Shown here: piece after piece, positions 8,256 to 15,724 of the stretch
Position numbering within the stretch: the stretch's first letter is position 1
Layout: each line of letters starts with the position of its first letter
NCBI GenBank assembly: GCA_937907425.1
Contig: CALCIE010000029.1
Span: 1-64,000, forward strand
DNA from: ZC4RG42 sp003242425
GTDB taxonomy: Bacteria > Pseudomonadota > Gammaproteobacteria > Burkholderiales > SG8-39
Length of the DNA stretch: 64,000 bases
Reading direction: 5' to 3'
The notes under the pieces: model-generated
Seen by the model: only the letters and a program-made list of their open reading frames with translations
Told to the model about the DNA's origin: nothing
Database searches by the model: none
Position numbers and translations under genes: made by a program

Positions 8256-10010
8256 TTATTTCTTTTTCGCCACGGCGGGGTTGAGGTTGGTGATACGACC
8301 GCTCTCGGTACCCGCCGATTCGTCGATGATGGCGTTGATCAGGGTCGGTTTGCCCGACTTCAGGGCCTCCTCCATCCCCTTACGCAGCTCAGCCGGCGTG
8401 GTGGCGTAGACACCCACACCGCCGAAAGCTTCCATCAGCTTCTCGTACCGGGCGTCCTTGACAAACGCGGTCACCGCCGGATCGGGGCCGCCGCCCTGGT
8501 TGACGTCCGTACCGCGGTACACACCGTTGTTGTTGAAGACAACGATGCAGACCGGCAGGTTGTAACGGCAGATCGTCTCCACTTCCTGCGCGGAGAAGCC
8601 GAACGCGGAGTCACCGCAGACCGCGATAACGCGCTCGCCCGTCTCGACCGCGGCGGCGACGGAGAAGCCCATGCCGATGCCCATGACGCCCCAGGTGCCC
8701 ACGTCGATACGCTTGCGCGGCTTGTACATGTCGACGATGGCGCGGGCGAAGTCGAGCGCGTTGGCACCCTCGTTCACGAAGATCGCGTCCGGGTTGGCCT
8801 TGACGATGTCGCGCACCACGTTCAGGGCGCTGTGGAAGTTCATCGGGCGCGGATCCTGGGACAGGAGCTCGGCCATCTTGGCGATGTTCTTGCTCTTGCG
8901 CTCCTTGATCGCGTCCAGCCACTCCTGCGGCGGCTTCGGCCAGTCGGCGTCGATACCCTTCAGCAGCTCGGTCACGCAGGACTTGATGTCGCCCACCACC
9001 GGCGCGTCGATGCGCACGTTGCTGTCCATTTCGGTGGGCGAAATGTCGATCTGAATGAACTTCTGCTTGCCCCATTCCTTCGGCGAGGAAGCCCCCCAGG
9101 TCTTGCCCTTGCCGTGCGACAGCAGCCAGTTCAGACGGGCGCCGATCAGCATGACCACGTCCGAGTTCGGCAGCACGAAGGAACGCGCCGCGGCGGCGGA
9201 CTGCTCGTGGACGTCGGGCAGGAGGCCCTTGGCCATCGACATCGGCAGGTAGGGGATGCCGGTCTTCTCGATAAGCTGGCGGATCTCCTCGTCGGCGCGG
9301 GCATAGGAGGCGCCCTTGCCGAGGATGATCAGCGGCTTCTTGGCGCTCTTCAGCAGGTCCAGGGCACGCTTGACGGCCTCGGGCGCCGGAATCTGGGCGG
9401 GCGCCGGATCGACGACCTTGATGAGCGTGCTGCGGCCCACTTCCTCCGGCAGGGTTTGCGGGAACAGGCGGGCAGGCAGGTCCAGGTACACGCCACCCGG
9501 ACGGCCGGAGCAGGCGGCGCGGATGGCACGGGCGATACCGACGCCGATGTCCTCGGCATGCAGAACGCGGAAAGCGGCTTTACAGAGCGGCTTGGCGATG
9601 GCAAGCTGGTCCATCTCCTCGTAGTCGCCCTGCTGGAGGTCGACGATCTCGCGCTCGCTGGAGCCGCTGATCAGGATCATCGGCCAGCAGTTGGTGGTCG
9701 CGTTGGCCAACGCCACCAGGCCGTTGAGGAAGCCGGGAGCCGACACGGTCAAGCAGATCCCAGGCTTGCCCGTCAAGTAGCCAGCGATCGCGGCGGCGTT
9801 GCCGGCGTTGACCTCGTTGCGGAAGGAGATCACCCGCATTCCGTTGGCCTGGGCCAGGCGGGCCAGGTCGGTGATGGGAATCCCCGGCAGGCCGTAGATC
9901 GTGTTGATCCCGTTGAGCTTCAGGGCCTCAATGACCAGATGAAAGCCGTCGATCTCTTGTGATTGCTGCGCGTCGCTTGCGGTGGCGACTTGGGGTTCAA
10001 CGGTACCCAT
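8256..10010 (-). CDS. oxc: Oxalyl-CoA decarboxylase
   Basis: 584 residues, a thiamine-diphosphate enzyme that decarboxylates oxalyl-CoA to formyl-CoA and CO2. Glu66 (in FRNEVNAG) is the ThDP-activating glutamate, and Tyr130-Glu131 in QQGDYEEMDQ correspond to the active-site Tyr120-Glu121 of the Oxalobacter enzyme. The ThDP/Mg motif starts GDSAFGFS at 466 and ends at FNNN 495. The C-terminal ESGRI segment, which closes over CoA, is also present. An AGGAG ribosome site precedes the ATG. It leads the operon oxc-frc-formyltransferase, driven by a promoter with a TTGAC-N4-GTCAA palindrome. Acetolactate synthase-type relatives are ruled out by the close match throughout and by the frc neighbour. 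Confidence 0.96.
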   Translation of the reverse strand: MGTVEPQVATASDAQQSQEIDGFHLVIEALKLNGINTIYGLPGIPITDLARLAQANGMRVISFRNEVNAGNAAAIAGYLTGKPGICLTVSAPGFLNGLVALANATTNCWPMILISGSSEREIVDLQQGDYEEMDQLAIAKPLCKAAFRVLHAEDIGVGIARAIRAACSGRPGGVYLDLPARLFPQTLPEEVGRSTLIKVVDPAPAQIPAPEAVKRALDLLKSAKKPLIILGKGASYARADEEIRQLIEKTGIPYLPMSMAKGLLPDVHEQSAAAARSFVLPNSDVVMLIGARLNWLLSHGKGKTWGASSPKEWGKQKFIQIDISPTEMDSNVRIDAPVVGDIKSCVTELLKGIDADWPKPPQEWLDAIKERKSKNIAKMAELLSQDPRPMNFHSALNVVRDIVKANPDAIFVNEGANALDFARAIVDMYKPRKRIDVGTWGVMGIGMGFSVAAAVETGERVIAVCGDSAFGFSAQEVETICRYNLPVCIVVFNNNGVYRGTDVNQGGGPDPAVTAFVKDARYEKLMEAFGGVGVYATTPAELRKGMEEALKSGKPTLINAIIDESAGTESGRITNLNPAVAKKK

Positions 10011-10101
10011 GGAATTCTCCTATTTGGGGCTAATTGCCCTGCTGGCGGCGGGAAATCCTGCACCACAGCAGAGCCAGAAGGTTCGGTAAAAACGTAGCCT
10101 A

Positions 10102-10144
10102 GCATAGGCAATGCAAGGGCCGATCAACCTTGACTGAGGTCAAG
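10102..10144 (-). promoter_or_regulatory. oxc promoter with an Fnr-type operator
   Basis: The palindrome TTGACTGAGGTCAA (10131-10144) lies inside the longer repeat CCTTGAC/GTCAAGG. On the minus strand it is followed 23 bp later by a -10-like TATGCT (10107-10102). This centres the operator about 42 bp before the predicted start, the class II activator position for Crp/Fnr proteins. No good -35 hexamer is needed or seen in this direction. Confidence 0.7.
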
Positions 10145-10160
10145 GATTACGGCTCTAATT
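10131..10160 (+). promoter_or_regulatory. Promoter of the Crp/Fnr regulator, overlapped by the same operator
   Basis: On the plus strand TTGACT (10131-10136) and TCTAAT (10155-10160), 18 bp apart, form a good sigma-70 promoter 54 bp before the regulator ATG. The -35 hexamer is the left half of the Fnr-type palindrome, so a bound regulator should block RNA polymerase. This predicts autorepression while the divergent oxc promoter is activated. Confidence 0.6.
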
Positions 10161-10213
10161 GAGCGTTTTGGGCGGTATGCGAGCCCGTTGCTGTATCCCG
10201 TGACTGTAATCGC

Positions 10214-10825
10214 ATGTCTAGTATCGCGACTCACCCACTGCGCAACACCATCCGCCTGGAACTCAAGAATAACTTGATCCTCGGCGGCATGTCACAGGAG
10301 GCGTGGGACGATCTCGAGCCCCGGCTGGAGATCGTCGAGTACCGCAAGGGCGATCTGCTGGTCCATCAGGGCGGGCACCAGATGGAACAGTTCTTCATCC
10401 TGGAGGGCATCCTCAAGCGCGTCGTCAGCAACGCCGAGGGCAAAGAGATGATCCTCCGCTTCGCCGCCGAAAGCGACATGGACACCTCCTATGCGGCCTG
10501 GCGGCTCAAGACCCCCGTCCCCTACAGCATCGTTGCCGTCACCAAGGTCCGGATGGCGAAATTGAGCATGCAGAGCTGGGTGGAGTTCCTCGACCGGCAT
10601 CCGGACGTTAAAGCCCGCTTCGAGTACGAGGTCATGCACCTGATGTCGGAAGTCATGGCGCATACCATCACCCTGCACCTGCTCGATGCGCCCGGCCGTC
10701 TGGCTCGCTTCCAGCGCAAGCACCGCCACCTGATCGGCCGCATCCCGAACAAGGAATTGGCCTCCTACCTCAATCTCACCCCTGAAACGCTGTCCCGCCT
10801 GAAACAGAAGCATTCCATCGCCTGA
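10214..10825 (+). CDS. Crp/Fnr-family regulator of the oxalate island
   Basis: 203 residues: a cyclic-nucleotide-binding-fold sensor domain (about 20-140, with the KGDLLVHQGG and EQFFILEGILKRV beta-roll features), a dimerisation helix and a C-terminal helix-turn-helix. The recognition helix reads TPETLSRLK with Glu191, Ser194 and Arg195, the E-x-x-S-R pattern by which Fnr contacts TTGA half-sites. The protein contains no cysteine, so it cannot bind the oxygen-sensing Fe-S cluster of Fnr; the signal is unknown. It is divergent from oxc and shares a 203-bp control region. Sites of the predicted type occur before four operons of the island. No strong ribosome site precedes the ATG. Confidence 0.9.
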   Translation: MSSIATHPLRNTIRLELKNNLILGGMSQEAWDDLEPRLEIVEYRKGDLLVHQGGHQMEQFFILEGILKRVVSNAEGKEMILRFAAESDMDTSYAAWRLKTPVPYSIVAVTKVRMAKLSMQSWVEFLDRHPDVKARFEYEVMHLMSEVMAHTITLHLLDAPGRLARFQRKHRHLIGRIPNKELASYLNLTPETLSRLKQKHSIA

Positions 10826-10880
10826 GGCGCCTGTACGTGCCTACGGTCCCGCCACACGCGCAATCTGCACGCGTCGCGGC

Positions 10881-10914
10881 AAAAAAAAACGGCCCTCCAA
10901 CCGGAGGGCCGTTT
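10881..10914. terminator. Intrinsic terminator between the regulator and tctA
   Basis: A perfect 10-bp stem (ACGGCCCTCC, loop AACC, GGAGGGCCGT). On the minus strand nine T residues follow at once (10889-10881), so it is a textbook terminator for tctC-tctB-tctA. In the plus direction only TTT follows, so it would end the regulator transcript less well. Confidence 0.92.
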
Positions 10915-10949
10915 CAGTTGGGCGCCCGGCAATGCCGGGCTGGTGGCGC

Positions 10950-12452
10950 TTAGGCTGCCGCAGGCTTCCGCAGCTTGGCGATGAAGCCCTGCACCATCGG
11001 CAGGAACAGCAGGAACAGCGACAGCGCCGTGATGCTGCCGACCAGGTAGTTCGAGAAGAAGATCGACAGCTCGCCCTGCGAGTAGAGCATGGACTGGCGG
11101 AACGCGTCTTCGGCGCGGTTGCCCAGCACGATCGCCAGAACCAGCGGCGCCAGCGGGTAGTTCAGCTTGCGCAGCAGGTAACCGAAGACCCCGAAGACGA
11201 CCATCATATAGATGTCGAAGACCGAGTTCGCCACGGTGTAGGCACCGATCGAGCAGACCGCCAGGATGATCGGCGCGATGATCGCGAACGGGATCCGCAG
11301 GATCGCCGCGAAGAACGGCACGCAGGTCAGCACGATGATCAGACCGACCACGTTACCGAGGTACATGGAGGCGATCAGACCCCACACGAAGTCGGCCTGC
11401 TCCTGGAAGAGCAGCGGACCGGGCTGCAGACCCCAGATCAGCAGACCGCCGAGCAGCACCGCCGCGGTGGGCGAACCCGGCACGCCGAGGGTGATCATCG
11501 GCAGCAGCGCGGAGGTACCGGCAGCGTGCGCCGCGGTTTCCGGCGCCACGATACCTTCCATCTCGCCCTTGCCGAAGTTGTCCGGGTTCTTGGCGAAGCG
11601 CTTGGCCACGCCATAGCTCATGAAGGACGCGGGCGTCGCACCGCCGGGCACAATCCCCATGAAGCAGCCCACGGCCGAACCGCGCAGGAAGGTCCCCCAG
11701 TACTGCGGCAGCTGCTTCCAGGTGTTCAGCACGATCTTCAGGTCGATCTTGGCCTTGGCGCCCTTGAACTCGAGGCCCTCTTCCATCGTCAGCAGGATCT
11801 CGCCGATACCGAACAGGCCGATCACCGCGATCAGGAAGTCGAAGCCCTTGAGCAGGTCGGTGAAGCCGAAGGTCAGACGCAGCTGACCGGTCACGGTGTC
11901 CATGCCGACAGCCGACAGCGTGAAGCCGACCATCATGGCGACGATGGTCTTCAGCGCCGCGCCCTTGGCCATGCCCACGAACGCGCAGAAGGTGAGCAGG
12001 TACACCGAGAAGAACTCGGGCGGACCGAAGCTCAGCGCGAACTCGGCGATGATGGGCGACAGGAAGGTGATGAGAATCACCGCCACGATCGCGCCCACGA
12101 ACGAGGACGTGAACGCGGCCGTCAACGCACCGCCGGGGTTGCCCTTCTGGGCCAGCGGATAACCGTCGAAGGTCGTCGCCACCGACCAGGGCTCGCCGGG
12201 GATGTTGAACAGGATGGAGGTCATCGCCCCGCCGAACAACGCACCCCAGTAGATGCACGACAGCATGATGATCGCCGAGGTCGGCGGCATGGTGAAGGTC
12301 AACGGCAGCAGAATGGCAATACCGTTCGCGCCGCCCAAGCCCGGCAACACGCCGATGAGCACACCGAGAACAATCCCGATGACCATCAGCATCAAGTTAA
12401 ACGGCGAAATGACGACGCCGAAACCTTGGAATAACAGTCCTAGCTCTTCCAC
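10950..12452 (-). CDS. tctA: Tripartite tricarboxylate transporter, large permease TctA
   Basis: 500 residues with about 12 predicted membrane helices; the large permease of a TTT secondary transporter. Two family glycine motifs are clear, GVLPGLGGANGIAILLPL near residue 40 and GIVPGGGATPASFMSYGVA near 270, with FNIPGEPWS and PETAAHAAGTSALLPM also present. The start is GTG, with a GGGAGAG ribosome site. It ends the tctC-tctB-tctA operon and is followed by a strong terminator. The family moves citrate, other di- and tricarboxylates and related acids with cation gradients. Its place between oxc-frc and fhs makes oxalate the most likely substrate here, which is an inference. Confidence 0.93.
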   Translation of the reverse strand: MEELGLLFQGFGVVISPFNLMLMVIGIVLGVLIGVLPGLGGANGIAILLPLTFTMPPTSAIIMLSCIYWGALFGGAMTSILFNIPGEPWSVATTFDGYPLAQKGNPGGALTAAFTSSFVGAIVAVILITFLSPIIAEFALSFGPPEFFSVYLLTFCAFVGMAKGAALKTIVAMMVGFTLSAVGMDTVTGQLRLTFGFTDLLKGFDFLIAVIGLFGIGEILLTMEEGLEFKGAKAKIDLKIVLNTWKQLPQYWGTFLRGSAVGCFMGIVPGGATPASFMSYGVAKRFAKNPDNFGKGEMEGIVAPETAAHAAGTSALLPMITLGVPGSPTAAVLLGGLLIWGLQPGPLLFQEQADFVWGLIASMYLGNVVGLIIVLTCVPFFAAILRIPFAIIAPIILAVCSIGAYTVANSVFDIYMMVVFGVFGYLLRKLNYPLAPLVLAIVLGNRAEDAFRQSMLYSQGELSIFFSNYLVGSITALSLFLLFLPMVQGFIAKLRKPAAA

Positions 12453-12480
12453 GGAAGCTCTCCCGAAAAACCCTTTTCTA

Positions 12481-12984
12481 TTAGTTCAGCCCCAGCATTG
12501 CTTCCAGCGGACCTTTCGGCAGCGGAACGCGGAACCAGATCTCAAACGTCGGATACAAGACGGCTGTCACGCCGATGCTGACGGCGCCGGCCTTGATGAT
12601 GTTGTATTTCCCGATCCACATCATGAAGAACCCGATGAACAGGATCATCGACACGTAGATTCCGATGAGGGGAACCAGCGCCACATAGATGATGGACGGG
12701 ACCAGCACCTTCAGCACCAGCTTGAACTGTTGGACCGACACGAAGGTCTCGGCGGCGGCTTTCTTGTCACGCAATCCGATCAAGAAAATCCCAATGGACG
12801 CCAGGATGACGAACAGGGACGTGTAGAACGGGAAGTACCCCGATTCCGGCCCGAAGTCACCCCACCCCGCACCGAGCTTCAACGAATCCCACAGGGTGAT
12901 GGAGGCCAAAATGATGAAGAACGCGCTTACGAGCAACTCGGCCGCGCGCGTCGTCAGAAGAGGACGATCATTCGACTCATGCAT
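12481..12984 (-). CDS. tctB: Tripartite tricarboxylate transporter, small permease TctB
   Basis: 167 residues from MHESNDRPLL, with four predicted membrane helices and the usual TctB N-terminus (AAELLVSAFFIILASITLWD, then FGPESGYFPF). The frame stays open 32 codons upstream, but that part covers the terminator-like hairpin and is not protein-like. An AGGA ribosome site lies before the chosen ATG. The stop is 28 bp before the tctA GTG. TctB binds TctA in the membrane and is weakly conserved, so the position between tctC and tctA is an important part of the call. Confidence 0.9.
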   Translation of the reverse strand: MHESNDRPLLTTRAAELLVSAFFIILASITLWDSLKLGAGWGDFGPESGYFPFYTSLFVILASIGIFLIGLRDKKAAAETFVSVQQFKLVLKVLVPSIIYVALVPLIGIYVSMILFIGFFMMWIGKYNIIKAGAVSIGVTAVLYPTFEIWFRVPLPKGPLEAMLGLN

Positions 12985-12999
12985 GATGTGAATCCTGAG

Positions 13000-13072
13000 G
13001 CTTGTAAAAAGCCGCGGCCCCCCCGGCCGCGGCAGAAGTACTACCGTATGCCGGTCCTTTGCGGACCGGCAT
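13000..13072 (-). terminator. Tandem hairpins between tctC and tctB (attenuator)
   Basis: The first hairpin (13048-13057 with 13063-13072, 10-bp stem) directly follows the tctC stop. The second (13011-13019 with 13025-13033, GC-only 9-bp stem) is followed on the minus strand by TTTTT. The pair should stop part of the transcripts, so that the receptor gene is expressed well above the permease genes, as is usual for binding-protein transporters. Confidence 0.7.
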
Positions 13073-13084
13073 GCTTTCACGAGC

Positions 13085-14095
13085 TTACTGCTTGGCCAGG
13101 AAGCCCGCCGCCTTCATGAGCGCCTTGTGGGTTTCCTCGGCTTCCGCCACCCACTTCTTGAACTCCTCGCCCGTCATGAAGGTTTGGTTGAAGGCGCCTT
13201 TGGCCATGAAGTCCTTCCACTCGGGGGTCTCGCGGACTTTCTTGAACAGCTCAACGTAGTAGTCGACCTGCTCCTGGGTCACGCCCCCGGGCATGAAGAT
13301 GCCGCGCAGCATCACATAGTCCATGTCGACGCCCGCTTCCTTGCAGGTCGGGATGTCGTACCAGGACATGTCGCCGGCGACCTTCTCTTTGTACGGCATG
13401 CGCTCGTTGTCGAACACGCAGAGCGGCTTCAGGTTGCCGCCGCGCCACTGGGCAACGGCCTCGGCGGGGTTGTTGACCGAGGAGTCGACGTGGCCGCCGA
13501 CCAGCTGGGTCGCCACCGTGCCACCGCCCTTGAAGGGGATGTAGGTGAACTTGGCGCCGGTCTGCTGTTCGATACCGACCGTGATGATCTGGTCTTCCTG
13601 CTTGGAACCCGTGCCCCCCATCTTGTACTTGCCGGGGTTGGCCTTGACCATGTCGATGTATTCCTTCGCGGTCTTGGCCGGGTTGTCCTTGTTCACCCAG
13701 AGCACGAACTGGTCGAGCGCCAGCATCGCAACGGGCGTGAGGTCACGCCAGTTGAACGGAACGCCGGTCGCCAGGGGCGTGGTGAACAGGTTCGACAGGG
13801 TGATGATGATCTTGTGCGGATCGCCCTTGGAATTCTTGACCTCCATGAAGCCTTCCGCGCCGGCACCACCCGCCTTGTTGATCACCACCATCGGCTGCTT
13901 CATCAGGTTGTGCTTCTTGATGATGCCGTCGATGAGGCGTGCCATCTGGTCAGCACCGCCGCCGGTACCGGCCGGAACGATGAATTCCACCGTCTTGGTC
14001 GGTTCCCAGGCATGGGCGGGGGCTGCCGCAAAGGCTGCAGCCGTAGCGGATGCAATTACCGCCAATCGCAGCGGCTTGAGCGTGCGAAACGTCAT
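13085..14095 (-). CDS. tctC: Tripartite tricarboxylate transporter receptor (TctC/Bug family)
   Basis: 336 residues with a Sec signal peptide (positive start MTFRTLKPLR, hydrophobic core, cleavage likely after APAHA at about 29). The mature part has the Bug-family Venus-flytrap pattern: VEFIVPAGTGGGADQMAR at the N-terminus and KFTYIPFKGGGTVATQLVGG in the middle. The periplasmic receptor captures the ligand for TctB-TctA. An AAGGAGGAG ribosome site precedes the ATG. First gene of the transporter operon, whose promoter carries a perfect Fnr consensus palindrome. The ligand cannot be read from sequence; the island suggests oxalate. Confidence 0.93.
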   Translation of the reverse strand: MTFRTLKPLRLAVIASATAAAFAAAPAHAWEPTKTVEFIVPAGTGGGADQMARLIDGIIKKHNLMKQPMVVINKAGGAGAEGFMEVKNSKGDPHKIIITLSNLFTTPLATGVPFNWRDLTPVAMLALDQFVLWVNKDNPAKTAKEYIDMVKANPGKYKMGGTGSKQEDQIITVGIEQQTGAKFTYIPFKGGGTVATQLVGGHVDSSVNNPAEAVAQWRGGNLKPLCVFDNERMPYKEKVAGDMSWYDIPTCKEAGVDMDYVMLRGIFMPGGVTQEQVDYYVELFKKVRETPEWKDFMAKGAFNQTFMTGEEFKKWVAEAEETHKALMKAAGFLAKQ

Positions 14096-14191
14096 GAGTA
14101 CTCCTCCTTAAGTGGATTGCTGTGCCGGCCACCTGCTCCCTTGCGGGAAACTACCTCTGCGGTGGCTTTTGAAGGCTCGTTATTGCGCCGT

Positions 14192-14234
14192 ATTGTTCCC
14201 TACTTTTGCGCGCAAAACGCTTGATCGCGATCAA
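14192..14234 (-). promoter_or_regulatory. tctC promoter with a perfect Fnr-type operator
   Basis: The 14-mer TTGATCGCGATCAA (14221-14234) is a perfect palindrome and an exact match to the Fnr consensus TTGAT-N4-ATCAA. On the minus strand a -10-like AACAAT (14197-14192) begins after 23 bp, the same spacing as at the other island promoters. The tctC ATG is about 90 nt further on. Confidence 0.7.
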
Positions 14235-14358
14235 GCCCCGAAGCCGAATCCTGCGACCAATGCTCCGCCCGCAAAACCGGGTATGCGGCGCGGCCCGAGA
14301 GCCAGCGCCGCTAGTGTGCACCAAAATTCCAGCTTGTACACCTGGAAATTCGGGTATG

Positions 14359-14377
14359 CCCGACGCGAGGCGTCGGG
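14359..14377 (-). terminator. Hairpin after uspA
   Basis: CCCGACGC, a 3-base loop and GCGTCGGG lie just beyond the uspA stop codon at 14385. No T-run follows on the minus strand, so termination strength is uncertain. Confidence 0.4.
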
Positions 14378-14384
14378 GATTGCC

Positions 14385-14807
14385 CTACCGGACAACCAGG
14401 ACCGGCACCTTGGACAGGTGCAGGGTCTTGGTCGCCACCGACCCCATCACCACCCCCGCCAGGCCGGTCCGGCCGTGGGTGCCCATGACGATCTGGTCCA
14501 CGCCGTTCTCCTCGGCAAAACGGGTGATGGACTGGGCCGGATCCCCCACGACGATGTGGGTGGCGTACTTGGCGCCGGCAGCGTCCAGAGCCTCCTGGGC
14601 GGTCTTCAGTTCCTTGGCCGCCTCGTCCTGGTGGAACTTCTTGATGTCCTCGGCGCTGACGAAGCGGCTCACGTCCGCAGGCAGGGCGGGCTGGACGTTG
14701 ATGAGATGCAGCTCGGCATTCGCGAGGTTGGGCAGCAGCCCGATCACGTACTTGACCGCTCGCAGCGCGCACTCGGAGCCGTCAACCGCTATCAGGATTT
14801 TTTTCAT
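14385..14807 (-). CDS. Universal stress protein (UspA family)
   Basis: 140 residues, a single Usp domain. The start MKKILIAVDGSECALRAV and the ATP-binding pattern GTHGRTGLAGVVMGSVA (G-x2-G-x9-G-S) near the C-terminus place it in the ATP-binding Usp group. Cytoplasmic, probably a dimer. It lies 56 bp downstream of terC on the same strand and is probably co-transcribed with fhs-terC, with a GAGGAGAA ribosome site. The specific role is unknown; the position suggests a stress linked to formate or oxalate growth. Confidence 0.92.
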   Translation of the reverse strand: MKKILIAVDGSECALRAVKYVIGLLPNLANAELHLINVQPALPADVSRFVSAEDIKKFHQDEAAKELKTAQEALDAAGAKYATHIVVGDPAQSITRFAEENGVDQIVMGTHGRTGLAGVVMGSVATKTLHLSKVPVLVVR

Positions 14808-14863
14808 GAATGTTCTCCTCGTCTCTTAGGTGGAAAGGCGGCTCGCGCCGCCCTCCGATCCGA

Positions 14864-15601
14864 TCAACCGGCCAGGTCGACTTGTTTTTCTTTCTCGGTT
14901 TGCCGTTTGGCAAGCGCCTTGCCGATGGCAATCACGATGATCGCGCCGATGATGCCCGTGATGTACTCCAGTTTCACGCCGCCCACGAAGGCATGGCCGG
15001 CTTCATCGGTGGTGAAGGTCGACCTGACCCAGTCGGCAATGGCCGGGTCGGTCACCGCCATCTCGCCTGCGACGAAGCCCAGCAGGCCGCCGCCGATGGT
15101 GATGATGATCGGGAAGCGTTCCATCACCTTGAGCAGCAGGGTGCTGCCGAAGACGACCAGCGGGATCGAGATCGCCAGACCGATGACGAGCAGCAGGAAG
15201 CTGCCCTTGGCCGCGGCCGCCACGGCGATCACGTTGTCCAGGCTCATCACCAAGTCGGCGATCAGGATGGTCCGGACGGCCGCCCAAAGGCTGCTGGCAG
15301 CCTCTTCGCCGCCCTCCTCCGACTCCTCGGGCAGCAGCAGCTTCACACCGATCCACAACAGGAGTGCGGCACCTGCGAGCTTGAGGTAGGGCAGTTCGAG
15401 CAACGCCACAGCGAAGAAGGTCAGGATGATCCGCATCACGATCGCTGCGCCGGCTCCCCCCCAGACCGCGATTTTCTGCTGGTGCGGCGGCAGCGAACGC
15501 GCCGCCAGGGCGATGACCACGGCGTTGTCGCCGGACAGGACGATGTTGATGCCGATGATCTTCATCAGCCCCGCCCAAAATTCAGGTGATCCGAACTCCA
15601 T
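14864..15601 (-). CDS. TerC-family integral membrane protein
   Basis: 245 residues, about seven membrane helices. The two TerC signature segments, NIVLSGDNAVVIALA near residue 20 and DLVMSLDNVIAVAAAA near 115, carry the paired Asp-Asn that line a metal site. It belongs to the YjbE/YkoY-like branch; relatives export Mn2+ or help to load metal on exported proteins. The central loop is acidic (PEESEEGGEEA). Located between fhs and uspA, same strand, with an AGGAGACAA ribosome site. No yybP-ykoY-type manganese riboswitch is recognisable upstream. Confidence 0.87.
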   Translation of the reverse strand: MEFGSPEFWAGLMKIIGINIVLSGDNAVVIALAARSLPPHQQKIAVWGGAGAAIVMRIILTFFAVALLELPYLKLAGAALLLWIGVKLLLPEESEEGGEEAASSLWAAVRTILIADLVMSLDNVIAVAAAAKGSFLLLVIGLAISIPLVVFGSTLLLKVMERFPIIITIGGGLLGFVAGEMAVTDPAIADWVRSTFTTDEAGHAFVGGVKLEYITGIIGAIIVIAIGKALAKRQTEKEKQVDLAG

Positions 15602-15670
15602 AGCGTTGTCTCCTAGTCAATGAAAATCGTTATTTGCTCTCCCCGGCTACGAGTGGCCGGGGCGCTTATG

Positions 15671-15707
15671 AAAACGCCGGGCAAGCGCTTGCGCACGTGC
15701 CCGGCGT
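15671..15707 (-). terminator. Terminator-like hairpin after fhs
   Basis: ACGCCGGGCA (15674-15683) pairs with TGCCCGGCGT (15698-15707), followed by TTTT on the minus strand. A second GC stem (CCCCGGC/GCCGGGG, about 15641-15662) follows. This should reduce, but perhaps not abolish, read-through from fhs into terC-uspA. Confidence 0.6.
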
Positions 15708-15724
15708 TCCACCTTCACGGAAGC

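Noticed and set aside
10214..10825. Oxygen-sensing Fnr
   Set aside because: The protein has no cysteine, so it cannot hold the [4Fe-4S] cluster; only the DNA-reading helix is Fnr-like.
14864..15724. Manganese (yybP-ykoY) riboswitch before terC
   Set aside because: The interval before terC contains only GC hairpins after fhs; the conserved riboswitch loops are not recognisable.
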